From contig NC_134773.1 of assembly GCF_050436995.1 (NCBI RefSeq), positions 3,650,194 through 3,714,193 on the forward strand: a DNA stretch of 64,000 bases, given 5' to 3'. Under the pieces are notes generated by a model, which had not been told where the DNA came from, made no database searches, and worked only from the letters and a program-made list of their open reading frames with translations. Source of the DNA: Anticarsia gemmatalis (lineage: Eukaryota; Arthropoda; Insecta; Lepidoptera; Erebidae). Made by a program: the position numbers and the translations under genes. Positions 13,720-25,600 of the stretch are shown here, piece by piece; position 1 is the first letter of the stretch, and each line of letters opens with the position of its first letter.

Positions 13720-16700
13720 ATGTTTAATGGAGCTTCGTGTCGCTGCTGCCTTGTGCGGCCTCCAGACAAGAACTTGAAAACCCCATACACAAGGCTTGGG
13801 CATTCAGAAATTTATGCTGATATGCTGAAGGATTGCTTTGAAATTCACGTAAATACTCTTTTATCAAGACTTTTTTGCCACCGTGATGAACCTTGGCTGA
13901 TTATCTGTAGTGTCCTTTGCTTGATTTACATCAAAAACTATTTGGGCCATAGAAATGATTGAATTAGTGTATCAATATTATTATAGAGAGATTGTAGGTA
14001 TATGGCACTGATTTGAATAAAATTTTGATGTTAAGGAAACTCCTGATCAAATAATTGATTAGGTATATACATTTAATTTTAAACAATACGAGGATGAATT
14101 ATTTAGTTTAAATATACTGGGTTTATCTGGTTTGTTAAAAAGGGTTAACAAACAATTTACATTTAACTACTTTATTTAAAAAATACACTAAAATCATAAT
14201 CCTATTCTAGATTAATAGTGTATGCCAAGGCTCTCTGCTAAGATTTCAGTTTTTTTTTAACCAATTACTGTCCCACTGCCAGGCAAGGGTTCTCTCCCAA
14301 TCGTGAAGGCGGGGTTAAGCCTTGAGTTTTTAGCAGATTTCAGATATTTTTTTTTAAATCTCTATTTTCATAAAATTTTAAACATTTTCAGCTATCAATA
14401 GAATCCAATGAAGATGAAGGTATATGTGAGATCTGCATCATGCGGCTCCGAGATGCTGTGGACTTCAAGCAGCAGGTACAACGCTGTCAGAAGGACTTTC
14501 AAGCTCAACTACTGGCTGTTAAAGGTATAAATTAGACTGATTTTACACTAGAAAATATTGTTTAAAGATAACAATTTTCCAAATGTGAACTATTTTTCAT
14601 GATGTAAAATACTGATGAAAATTGCATATATGTTAACATACTTCTTTAAAATAAGAGTTTCCACAAATATACTCTAAGTCAGATGCTTCAGTCAGCATGT
14701 AATTGAGAATTTAAAAAATACTTTAACAATATCACCTAATAAAACTGATTATTTTTATGACTAAACTATATTATTAGTGAAAAATATATAGTTTATGTGA
14801 CCAATCTTTTTTTATAAAGTACAAAATCCAGTATTAGAATTGACTCTTTCTATGTATATGTTACAGATGAATCATCACCAAAAGTGAAGGAGGAATTAGC
14901 AGACATGGAAGAAGGGAATGGAATATATTTCTTAGGTAAGTATTTAGTAAATAGAAAAGCACCATTGGCAACTACATTTACTGTACAAAAGCTACTTTCC
15001 TGTAGGACATTATTATCAATATATTTATTAAGAATTTTGTAGTTATATGTACATATTTCTTTTCAGAAATAAAAGATGAAGTCTCCGAGCTGTCGGACGA
15101 GGGTCTCCACGAGGACGAGGATGACAAGAAGCTGGCTGAAGTGTTTGGTTTCAACAATGTCACCGTTAAAAAATACTCTGAGAAGAGAAAGAAACGACAT
15201 CTAGACAAAGGTACCTTTCGTTTTATTATATTCGTAACTCAGTTAACAACAGCCGCAAGAAACGATCTCTGAGGTTAAGCTACGCTTGCCAAGGTTGTTC
15301 TGTGGATGGGTGACCATATTATTTATACCGAGTTTCTCCGTATTTCGGAAGGCACGTTAAATTGTGGGTTCCAGCTGTCATTTTCAAAGATCTTTAATAG
15401 GCGTTAACAGTAGTCAAAAGCTTTAAAGTCTGACCCAGTTAATTGCGTTGTGAAGGTCCGATAGACAGTCGCGGCATGTAAAATACTGGTATTCAGCTGC
15501 ATCCGGTGAGACTGGAAGCCGACTCCAACATAGTTAAAGGCTAAGGGCGCGTTCCCACTATGTCGTAATGACAGATTATCGTGTAGTTTTAAGTGTCGTG
15601 GCTTATATGTTTAATGAAGGTGTTCACATATAGAACGACACGACTTACTGTCGTCTACGACATTTTTGCAGTGACGACAGATTATCGTGACAATGGGTAC
15701 CGCTAGATAAGACAGTCACTAAGCAATAAAAAATTTTGACGACAAACAATCGTTATAATGGGAACAGCTAGAGACGACAGTCGTCCAACGATAAATTAAT
15801 CGTTACGACATAGTGGGAACGCGCCCAAAGTCTGATGATATATTTTCATATTTCAGAACGTAAACCCAAGAAACAACTGCCCCGTCCCATGAAGATATCT
15901 CTCCGAGCGCTTTCACACATGAACAAGTTACTACACCCGTCGAAAGTGTCGCCCTCTATACTACTCACAGACGGAGCGAAGCACAAAGTTAATATAGAGA
16001 ATTTGTTGAAGCATTCTAACTGTACGCCCTTCTTGAATAAGACTTTGGCAGGTAAATATGAGTGATTTTTGACCGTGGTCAGTTTTATTAAAACTGGCCA
16101 ATGTACGAACTACTTGAGTAAGATTTTAACGTATAATAAAATTATGACATTCATAAGAACTGGCCAACAGGTACACAATCGCGTGCTTTTATTGAATAAG
16201 ACCTAAGCAAGTAAATATTTTGAAATGTTGGCTTAATATTTGACCATGGTCAGTTTCATTAAAACTGGCCAACAGGTACACAATTTGTTTACTACATTTC
16301 TTAAGGGCATGCAAGGTCCCCAACGAGCACATTCGCCAGCGTGGTGGACTCGAGGCCTCTCCCTCATTCGGGAGACCTTTGCCCAGCAGTGGGACAGTAA
16401 TGGGTTAAAAATAACTTAATTTGTACATAAAATTAATTTTCCAAAGAGTGGACAGAGACTAAAGAACGTCACTTGGTACGATCCTTACAAACGTCCCTTG
16501 CTTCATTCACATACATACATGTTGTCATACAGGACTGCCGGTTACGAGTACAAATCTGAATTTTTTTCAAGACACTGCCTATATTACCCATTTGCCTATA
16601 TTTTAATAATATTTATATTTTTCAGGTATAATCTGCGCATACTGCAAGGAAACTTACCCAGACGTGCCCCTATTGAGAGCTCATATCGACGCGGCACACA

Positions 16701-17632
16701 CTCGAGACGCCATCATAGACACTAAACGAATGGACAAAAGCAACCTTTCTATCAAAATCGACATCACCAACTTACAATGCAACACATGCCACGGCCATTT
16801 TGAAAACATTACCACTTTAAAAACACACCTTATCAAAGAACATGACATAAAATTCTATCCAGACATTTACGATTACGTCCTAGAATTTAAACTAACCGAT
16901 TCTGAAATTTTAAATTGTGCGCTATGTCATTCCACGTTTGAGACTTTTAAAATGCTACTACAACACATGAACGGACATTATAGAAACTATATATGCGAAA
17001 TATGCGATCTAGGTTTCATAAATAAGCATAAATTGAGAAATCATCAGCGTACACATGATATAGGTACATTTAATTGTTCGTTTTGTGATAAAGTTTTCAG
17101 TACAAGAGTCAGGAAATTATGTCATGAAAAGTATACTCATAATTCCGGGGCTCGGTATACTACAAACTGTCCTCATTGCAATGAGTCTTTTACAAGTTAT
17201 TATCAAAGGAATAGGCATATGGCTGTAGCCCACAACACATCTGCAGCGACCTACAAATGCAACATATGTGACAAATCTTTCATTTTAAAGTCTAAATTGA
17301 CTTCTCATATCAAAAAAGTGCATTTGATGGAACGCAATCATATTTGTGCTGAGTGCGGACAAGGTTTTTTTATCAAACAATCTTTGGATGAACACATGAT
17401 TAAGCATAATGGTGAAAGGATATATAAATGTACCGTCTGTCATAAGGCTTATGCAAGGAAGAAGACGCTGAGGGAACATATGAGGATTCATAATAATGAT
17501 AGAAGGTTCAAATGTGGGGTTTGTCCGCTGGCGTTTGTACAAAAGTGTAGTTTGAAGAGTCATATGTTGTCTAATCATGGGATTACGTTGGCTGAATATG
17601 AGAGTTCTAGGAATGAGAATAGCAGTCCGTAG
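13720..17632 (+). CDS. ZAD gene 2: ZAD-C2H2 zinc-finger protein, 6 exons, 558 aa
   Basis: Exons: 13720-13848, 14392-14524, 14867-14935, 15067-15210, 15857-16051, 16626-17632. All are GT-AG, with phases 0,1,1,1,1 and an open frame throughout. ZAD cysteines are at residues 7 and 10 (CRCC) and about 55 and 58 (CEIC). Exons 3 and 4 are acidic and carry VKEE and IKDE sumoylation-type sites. Exon 4 ends in a basic run (EKRKKRH). Exon 5 holds the conserved leader that precedes finger 1 (HSNCTPF), and exon 6 holds ten C2H2 fingers. In the other genes here the leader and fingers share one exon, so the 16052-16625 intron is peculiar to this gene. The fingers closely resemble those of gene 3 (HMRIHNNDRR linker, VQKCSLKSH in the last finger), so the two look like recent paralogs, now tail to tail. 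The start codon is the first ATG ahead of the CRCC motif. Confidence 0.88.
15240..15537 (+). repeat. 5S-rRNA-like SINE, long family, in gene 2 intron 4
   Basis: GATCTCTGAGGTTAAGC followed by GTGGATGGGTGACCA mirrors the 5S rRNA A and C boxes. The body continues to the ACTGGAAGCCGACTCCAAC tail. Confidence 0.7.
15545..15826. repeat. MITE in gene 2 intron 4
   Basis: Perfect inverted ends GGGCGCGTTCCCACTATGTC and reverse complement, 282 bp. It abuts the preceding SINE. Confidence 0.8.
16052..16625 (+). other. Gene 2 intron 5 with duplicated exon-end sequence
   Basis: The first 230 bp repeat pieces of the exon 5 end (TTGAATAAGAC, AAGTAAATATT, CAGTTTATTAAAACTGGCCAA-like). A SINE tail (about 16320-16410) and a repeat copy (16441-16545) follow. 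Confidence 0.5.
16441..16545 (-). repeat. Dispersed repeat GT, copy near gene 2 last exon
   Basis: Inverted copy of the family with CGGTCCTGTATGACA and GTAAGGATCGTACCAAGTGA. Confidence 0.65.
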
Positions 17633-17726
17633 GCTTAGTTTAAGTCGGGTCGTGACGGTACTTAAGTAACTACACAATACACACATTCGTCGGTTTGCCA
17701 GTACTTGATTACAACAAAGTCTTTTT

Positions 17727-17956
17727 ATCGTATGGTTAGTGGTCAACCTAGTGTCAAAGTTGTTCAAGCCCGAAGGCCTTTGACGTGGCTTAACGACTGT
17801 TATCTTAATTGACAAGATCCGTAATCGACTTTTTACGTGCCCTACGAAGCACGGAGACGCCCAGTTCAAATGCCACTATGCGGTCACCCATCTATGGTAT
17901 GACCGCGCCAAGGTTTGCTTAACCTACAAATCGTTTACCGACCGGTTATGGGCGCC
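17727..17956 (-). repeat. 5S-like SINE, short family
   Basis: Inverted copy about 95 bp past the gene 2 stop. Confidence 0.7.
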
Positions 17957-17997
17957 CCGAACAAAGTGAACCTGCTAGACTGCCTTCATGGGGCACT

Positions 17998-18140
17998 GGG
18001 GCAGTGGTTAAAGTCGCCACGCCGCTACCATTGCAACGGGAGGTCGTGGGCTCGATTTCCACACGGAACAATTATTTGTGGGATCCACAAATAGTTGTTT
18101 CGAAGCTGGTAGTAATTTGAGTCCGTTGTTTATATGTTTG
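17998..18140 (+). repeat. tRNA-like SINE
   Basis: GGGGCAGTGGTTAAAGTCGC and GGTCGTGGGCTCGATTTCC resemble tRNA A and B boxes. The tail ACAATTATTTGTGGGATCC is shared with 62285. Confidence 0.6.
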
Positions 18141-18172
18141 TAAAGCCTTATGTTTTCAAAAGGTTGTTTAAC

Positions 18173-18178
18173 AATAAA
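18173..18178 (+). terminator. Poly(A) signal candidate for gene 2
   Basis: First clear AATAAA after the gene 2 stop (about 540 bp). A SINE lies between, so use is uncertain. Confidence 0.35.
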
Positions 18179-18966
18179 AGTGCGCATTTTACCAGAAATG
18201 TCCAAAATTATAACTCCGTTTGCAATAACCTACCATCTGTTAAAGATAGGCTTAATAAACCAACGCTTAAAGTCATTGTATATAGTATCTTTAAAGACTA
18301 ATAAGAAATTAACTATAGTAATATTTAAATATTTATTGTTTTACAAAAATATGTATTTATTTTGTTTTTATTTGAGCTTGTATATGGTGCCGTTGCCATG
18401 GTAACGAAATTGTTTCTTTTTTTTCTTTAAAAGGCGATTGTATTTTAAAATTTGAACTTGAAAGTTTATAAAGACGGTATCGGAGCGAACGGGCCGTGGC
18501 GTTCTCTGGTCTCTGCCTACCCCTATGGGGAAAAAGACGTGATTTTGTTTTTTTGCCAAGCAATTGTAAAAGGTTTTTTATGTTGCATAATATTTTTATA
18601 CATTGTCAACGAAAAAATATTATTTTATTAGAATAACTGTAAATACTATTTATCAAACTAAGGCCAGGTTTCATCTCCTCTGGATAACTACCAGATAGCT
18701 TATCAAAGGGAATTTTGACAGTTGTCTTCATACCCTCTTATTCAGAAACACACTACAAACCTATTTTAGTTAAAAAAACTACTAAAATATGTTTTCTCTT
18801 TTTCATTTCGCTAAGGAGTGAAAGCAACGAAACTCTTTATAAGCATTTCATAACTTCATATACTTTTATGAATAAGAGGGATACATTTTACTGACACTTT
18901 ATCTAGCAAATATCTGATAGTTAACTGTGAAACTGGCCTATAATATATATTTTAACGTATGTATAT

Positions 18967-19111
18967 AAGGCCTAACGCAAACGGAGGCGCGCGGCAAAGA
19001 TAGAACCGATTCAGCCTTCCGAAACCTTCTATACGGTCACCCATCCACTGACCAACCTCGGCAAGCCTAGCTTAGCCTGAGAGATCGATCCGCAGGTTTG
19101 CGTTAGGCCTA
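18967..19111. repeat. Short MITE containing a 5S-like segment
   Basis: Inverted ends AGGCCTAACGCAAAC enclose an inverted fragment with GGTCACCCATCCACTGACC and CTTAGCCTGAGAGATCGATC. Confidence 0.6.
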
Positions 19112-19316
19112 AGGCAGTGTTTGCCAAAAAAATGTTGTAATAAAGCATTGTTTATGTTCTTCCATTAAATAAATATGTTATTTCTACAAAGTAGTTATAT
19201 TGTACAGTCTGTTTATTTATTTTTGTTATTTAATAAAGATTTTTTAAATAAATCTATGTTTTTAGTTACCTGACTTTACTGTCCCGCTGCTGGTATGAGA
19301 GAAGTACCTAGTGATA

Positions 19317-19431
19317 ATCGGTTTCTGAGTACATTTAACGATAGTTTATCTATAAAATAGCGATTTTTTATACGAGTTTAACGCTATCGAATAGATAAAC
19401 TACCGCTAAATGTACCTCAGGAACCGGGGGT
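19317..19431. repeat. Hairpin MITE HP, copy 2
   Basis: Arms GTACATTTAACGATAGTTTATC and inverse; sits inside a SINE 3' part. Confidence 0.75.
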
Positions 19432-20193
19432 GAGTCCACCACGCTGGCCTAGTGCGGGTTGAAGACTTTGCATTTGATCATAAATATCTTTGCGCCTGTT
19501 ATAACCGAAGGTGTAGACTAGAGGTGTACTGAAAAACACTGTTTAATATAGCAATATTAATGTTTAAATAGCAAAGTAACGTGAGAAGTGCCATCTATGT
19601 GATCTCACACACACTTAACAATTTATGTGGTCCTACAAGGGACGAGCCGGAATTCGTACTATTGTTGACATTCCAACAGAAATTGGAAACCATGCCCATA
19701 GCACCCTGTGTCCCTCGGGTATCGAACCCGAAATCTCGAGACTCGAAATCTCTACTACCGCTCGGATGACAGAAGCAGTTTATAAAGTATCTGTGTGTTT
19801 GTAAACTCCTGAATGGCTGGACCGATTTGGATGATGGATAGATGGCGCTGCTGTCGCTTCACAATGTTAAAGGTAAAGTACATAAAAACAATTAAATAAG
19901 TATATATATTTTTAAATATTAATTTTATTAGCAGATTCTCAATTTTTAAATATAATACAAAAATGTACAACATTACTCTATTTACAACGTTTAATAATAA
20001 ATATAAAAAAAACCTTTGACTATTGCACAATTTATATAAAAACTTTATTTGCTAAAATTACTATAAATTTAAAAATGTCGTAATTATTTCTAATATTATA
20101 TAATACATAATAATATTCCTATAGAATAAGTCTTACTACACATATTCAATTCGCCATTATTTATCGAACAACAAAACCTACTGGACTCACCTT

Positions 20194-20305
20194 GTTTCTG
20201 AGTACATTTAGCGGTAGTTTATCTATTCAATAGCGCCTTTTATATATGAGTTTAAACGCTATTGAATAGATAAACTACCGCTAAATGTACTTCAGAAACC
20301 GGGGG
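20194..20305. repeat. Hairpin MITE HP, copy 3
   Basis: Same arms. It interrupts a repeat with TTCGGCTTGTGCCGATCGGG that is also found near 48333. Confidence 0.8.
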
Positions 20306-20359
20306 ACATTTGTTCGGCTTGTGCCGATCGGGTTCATCTACACATATTAAGTTTTGCCG

Positions 20360-20588
20360 TACAGTCAACCTGGGTAACTTTGAATCATTTGGATAACATT
20401 GAACGTGGGAATTTGAACTAGTTTCGATTATTTTTTCATATGAAACCAACACAATTGATAAAGATTGATTTTAGTTTTGCAAACTTTTATCAATGGTGTT
20501 GGTTTCATATGAAAAAATTATCGAAACTAGTTCAATTTCCCACGTTCAATGTTACCCAAATGATTCAAAGTTACCCAAGTTGACTGTA
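20360..20588. repeat. Foldback MITE FB1, copy 2
   Basis: TACAGTCAAC ends and the arms shared with 3846-4069. Confidence 0.75.
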
Positions 20589-21086
20589 CGGCTAGACCAA
20601 TTTATGCCGAATCGAATATGTGTCTAACAAGAATAACTTTTTAGGATTCAAATGAGAGACTTGTGTAGTTTTAACTACCGCTTTGCATGAGTACTACTCA
20701 AACGACACTCAATTTTAAGTGAAACTCAAATTTATTTTCAATGTATTATAAAAATGTATAATGCAATAATAAATACTAATTGACTTTATTTAGAAATTAT
20801 TAAATTTTTCTTCATTGAGGGCTTACATAAACAATTTATGTAACAATTCATACTACTGCGTCATGTCATTATATCTGTGTCTCTCACTCACTACACATTG
20901 TCACATTACTATGATTCTTTTGATTATGACGTAGTGAGCACGATTCTTTGCACCCGAGTATAATATTATACAAATATGATTGTTTATCCTTCTTTCACTT
21001 AAAAACGGCTGAATTTCGATGAAGACATGATGATAGTATGCTTTAGATAAATATTTAATATCTGTACAATAATTATATTCGTACTA

Positions 21087-21220
21087 ACTGTCTTATAAAC
21101 GTGTTGTAAGCTGTGATTAGTTATACAGTGTTTTGTCTTCACTCATATACAGTTACAACATTGTAAGTGACAAAATACTGTATAACTAATCACAGCTTAC
21201 AACACGTTTAGAAGACAGTA
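21087..21220. repeat. Hairpin MITE, family GTGTTGTAAGC
   Basis: Arms AAACGTGTTGTAAGCTGTGA and inverse around a short loop. A disrupted relative is at 50994-51236. Confidence 0.7.
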
Positions 21221-21397
21221 AACATTATTATTAACAACTAATCTATATTTTGTTCAATTCCATAATAATAAATAAAATATTTATCAATAAATATAAAAAG
21301 AAAACTATTTATAACTATAAAATATAATAAACATTTATATATCACAGTAAAATTAAATTTAAAATAATTATTGATTCAACTTTATATAAATAATTTA

Positions 21398-21480
21398 ACC
21401 CATTAATGTCCCACTGCTGGGCAAGGGTCTCCTCCCGTAATGAGAGGCCTTGAGTCCACCACGCTAAGGACTTTTCTTTA
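21398..21480 (-). repeat. Lepidopteran SINE 3' end
   Basis: AACCCATTAATGTCCCACTG and CCTTGAGTCCACCACGCT, the tail also carried by the full-length copy at 58250. Confidence 0.6.
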
Positions 21481-21615
21481 AGAACTGTGTTAAACAATTC
21501 TCCGACTAAGTTTAATCACGATGTTTTCCTTCACCGTTATAACAAATCATCATTTAATCATTTAAGTACATACATTAATTTATATAAATATACATAAAAT
21601 TACGCTTTTTTTTTT

Positions 21616-21725
21616 CGGCGTAGGCAGAGACCAAAGAACGTCACTTGGTACGATCCTTACAAACTTCCCTTGCTTCATTCACATACATACATGTTGTCAT
21701 ACAGGACTGCCGGTTACGAGAATTC
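21616..21725 (-). repeat. Dispersed repeat GT
   Basis: Inverted copy ending GTCATACAGGACTGCCGG. Confidence 0.65.
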
Positions 21726-22130
21726 ATATATCACTAGCGGTCGCCCGCGGCTCCGCCCGCGTGGAGGTCGGTGAAATTTTCCCTGAATTTTGTTTGCTAC
21801 AAACCTCACGGAGCCCGAGACCTTTCCAACGAATGCAAAACCGTGGCAATCGGTTCGTGCGTTCTGGAGTTATAGCGTCAGGAAGGAAAACCCGACTTAT
21901 TTTTATATTATAGATGATAGACTGCCAGATTTCTATAAAATACGTGTTAAATTACCATTTTAGAGTTCCGTACCAAAAATGTAAAAACGGGACCCTATTA
22001 CTAATTCTCCACTGTCCGTCTGTCACCAGGCTATATCTCATAAACCATAATAGCTAGAAAGCTGAAATTTTCACAAATTATGTATTTCCGTTGCCGCTAT
22101 AACAGCAAATATAAAAAATCAATATTTAGT

Positions 22131-22583
22131 AAGGGTTCATATCTGACGGAACATACGTCGCGTATCATCGGTCGCGCATATATAGCTAGTTGCGCCATAG
22201 AGGCGCCCATAGCCAGTTGCGCTCACCGGTCGGTAAACGATCTGTGGGTTAAGCAACCATTGGCGCGGTCATTCCATAGACGGGTGACCGCATAGTGGTA
22301 TTTGAACTGGGCGTCTTCGTGCTTCGGAGGGCACGTTAAAAATCGGTCCCGGTTGTTGTCTACTAAGATAACAGTCGTTAAGCCAAGCCAAAGGCCTCTC
22401 GAACGGTTTGAACAACTTTGACACTAGGTTAACCATACGACAAACAAACAATCGGTCGCGCAACGCCAGAACAGACAAATGTATAGAAAAACACTCGACC
22501 GTTCACACTCAACCGATGATGCGTCTGCAAAGCCCATACAAATTAAGTTACGCACGACGCATCTTCCGTCAGATATGAACCTT
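22131..22583. repeat. MITE with nested SINE
   Basis: Inverted ends AAGG(G)TTCATATCTGACGGAA. The interior matches the unbroken copy at 51267-51443, but a 5S-like SINE occupies 22200-22441. Confidence 0.75.
22200..22441 (+). repeat. 5S-like SINE, short family, inserted in MITE
   Basis: GATCTGTGGGTTAAGCAACC then GACGGGTGACCGC, ending in ACCATACGA. Confidence 0.7.
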
Positions 22584-22616
22584 CCATAGAGGTCTTTAAA
22601 CAATAAACGAGATATT

Positions 22617-25600
22617 TTATTGTCCTTCCTGTTCTTTAACGATCGGGCTCGAAGTAATATCAGAAGCTGCCATACTAATCCCATGGTTCGACAACAAATG
22701 ACTTTTCAAACTACACTTTTGTACAAACGTCATCGCACAAACATCACATTTGAACCGTCTATCATTATTATGAATCCTCATATGCTCTCTCAATGTATAC
22801 TTTCTTGCATAACTTTTATGACATACCTCGCATGCATATATCCTCTCCCCAGTATGCTTAACCATATGGGCTTTCAAAGCCTTCTTACTGAAAAACCTGT
22901 AACCGCACTCCGTACACTGACAATTTCGTTCCATCAAATGACTCTTTTTTATATGATACATGAGTAAACTTTTCAAAATATACGCTTTGTTACACACATT
23001 GCACTTGTATTGAGCTTCTGAATTATGCACTTTCACCAAATGTTGATTCCTTTGATAGTAACTCCGGAACGGTTCGTTGCAGTACGGACAGTTTGATATG
23101 TTTCTCGCACCAAAATGCTTCATTTTCTCATGATAATGCTTCTTGCCTCTACTAGGAAAGACTTTGTCACAGTGATCGCATTTAAAACTTCCTTCTTGAT
23201 GAGTTGTCCGGTGAGCATTCAAAGATCTCTTCGTAGCAAAGCTCGTATCACACTTACTACATGTATAGTTATTATAATGCTTATTCATATGCTGTTTCAA
23301 CATTTTGAAAGTCTCATACGTAGATGTACACATAGCACAGTCATAAACATCCCCTTTTTTCAATTTAAACTGCAATATATGGTCTTTTATGTCCGTATAT
23401 ATTGTTTTTTCGTGAATTTTCACTAAATGGTCTTTTAAAATTGATAGATTATCCATTTTCTCGTCACATAAAGTGCAGGAGAGATTAGAAATGTCTACTT
23501 TGACGTTGTATTCCGTCATATCGAAGTTTGATTTGAAGTTTAAACGGTCAGCTTTGTGGTCGGTCTCTGTATGATGTCTTAGATCAATCGGATCAGGATA
23601 TGAGGACTCACAATACTCACAGATGTACCCAAGCAAGGATTTGTTCTTAAATGGTATAGCATTAGAGAATTTTAATATAGTGATAAGGTTTTCTCTATGT
23701 TTGAACTTATCGTTACAGTTGCGAGTCCATACAAGGTTAATTTTAGTGTCAGCAAATGATTCTTTTGTTATTTTCAGTTTACGAATGGAGTTAATTTCTG
23801 TGTGCTTCTTTTGTGGCTTGATGTCTGGCATTTGTGTTGAATCTGTAAAAAAGAAAGAATTATTTAAGCATTTTATGAAGACACATACAAAGTTCATAAT
23901 AAATTTTGTCTGTTCTGATTTGTTCATTTTACGATTCTTCATGTACAGTAGCATTCTCGTCGGAAACCTTAAAATCGGTGGAAACTCAGTAAAAACCAAG
24001 TGAGGGTAGGCGTAGAAACTCGCGCCACAAAAAGACGACGCTTAGCAGCTACATAAGTCAGTCTGTGACCACGGTCGATGTAATTCGATCGAAACGTCGA
24101 GTAAACAAATAAGGTATCGTAACCCATGATTTAACGCGTTTAAGACTATTATATTATAACATTAGTAACATTAGTAATTAAATTGATTGAAGAAGGCTAT
24201 ATGCTTTGTACCATCACGTTGTGACTAATAGGAATGGAATATCAATAGAAAATATTATGAAATCGTTTTTTTTTTACTTTTTGTCTGGCGCGTCCTGAGT
24301 ATACAGTTAAAATTACTAGCGAATCGACGCGGACTAAGTCGCGAGCTCTTCTAATCCATACTAATATTATAAATGCGAAAGTAACTCTGTCTGTCTGTCT
24401 GTCTGTCTGCTACTCAATCACGTCTAAACTACTGAACCAATTCGCATGGAATTTGGTATGGAGATATTTTGATACCCGAGAAAGGGCATAGGCTACTTTT
24501 TACCCCGGGAAAATGACGCAGTTCCCGGGAAAATTCAGAAAATTCAACGAATTCGCGAAAAATCAATATTATAATGACATTTAATTAACAAAATTCCGTT
24601 GCCATGGCAACTGTTTTAATGGCAGATGCCTTAGGCACTTGTCCCACCGCCGACGAGAAAACGACAAACTATCGGCTATTTTCTCGTTCAAGAAACGTAT
24701 AATAGATATGTAATCCATGTAAACAAAAGAGACACATATACAAAGAGTTGATCGCTCACTGTTCACGCTGACGGCGAGCACTCTCTTTACTAGTCTGTTG
24801 CTATGCGACCAGAACCATGAAAGATAACACTCGCTCAGCGATACCCGCGCGATTAGAACACACGTCGAGAGAGCAACCAGCTGTCATTTCTCTACGATGA
24901 TGACAGTGATGCGAGCGATCGCTCGCCTCACTCGCACACTCGGTTGTAGCAGAGCTACACAACTACCGCAACTACGCACTCGCTCCCCGCGGCTAGCCAA
25001 CTCGTTTCCAATTCTAGCTCTGCTCGTTACTCGTTCATCGTTGGCGGTGGGACAAGTGCCTTAGCGCGACTTCGTTATACTAAGAGATATAATTATTTTG
25101 AGAATATTTTTCGTGAAAAAAAAGCATATTTTATATCATCACGCTACGACCAATAGGAGCAGTGTAGGTAACAGTAAAAAGTGTTACAAAAACATGGAAA
25201 ATTCTGACCCATTCTCTCTTATGCGACGCAAGCGAAGTTGCGCGGGTCAGCTAGTATTAATATATACTTACTGATAGAAGTAGCGAGCCTGGACACTAAA
25301 GTCTTGATCTTATCAGCTCTCCATGCTGTGTCAGTTGTCTTAGCATTCTTCTTAACGACCGCCTTCGACTTACTTCTCTTCTGTTCCGTCTTCTTCTTCA
25401 CAGGTTCTTTAGATTCTGTCTTTATCTTCTCAATTGATATTTCTCGTGCTGAAATAAATTCATTTTCAGTCATTCAGAATTAACTAATTTAAAATATTTA
25501 TATTATAAAACATTTTTGTTTATAAGACTGCCTCTGTAGTGAAGTTAGTAGTGAATTTAAAGGCTAAGCATGAGATCTCAGGGTCCATTCCTGGGTCAGA

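Larger units (their letters stand above)
17633..22616. other. Convergent intergenic region between genes 2 and 3
   Basis: Nearly 5 kb without a supported exon. Largely repeats: SINEs, hairpin MITEs, FB1 copy 2, a 21087 hairpin and a nested MITE. It also holds simple AT-rich stretches. Confidence 0.6.
23843..25271 (-). other. Gene 3 last intron
   Basis: Holds a Helitron-like element split by a MITE. The tetranucleotide run (GTCT)n occurs near 24387. No supported exon. Confidence 0.5.

Noticed and set aside
17285..17869. 194-aa minus-strand ORF
   Set aside because: It is antisense to gene 2 zinc fingers and runs on into a SINE; no domain and no splice logic.
22620..23426. Plus-strand ORFs over the gene 3 last exon
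   Set aside because: Antisense shadows of C2H2 fingers, which often leave long open reverse frames.
24387..24410. GTCT tetranucleotide run as a functional site
   Set aside because: It is the usual microsatellite inside the Helitron-like element.
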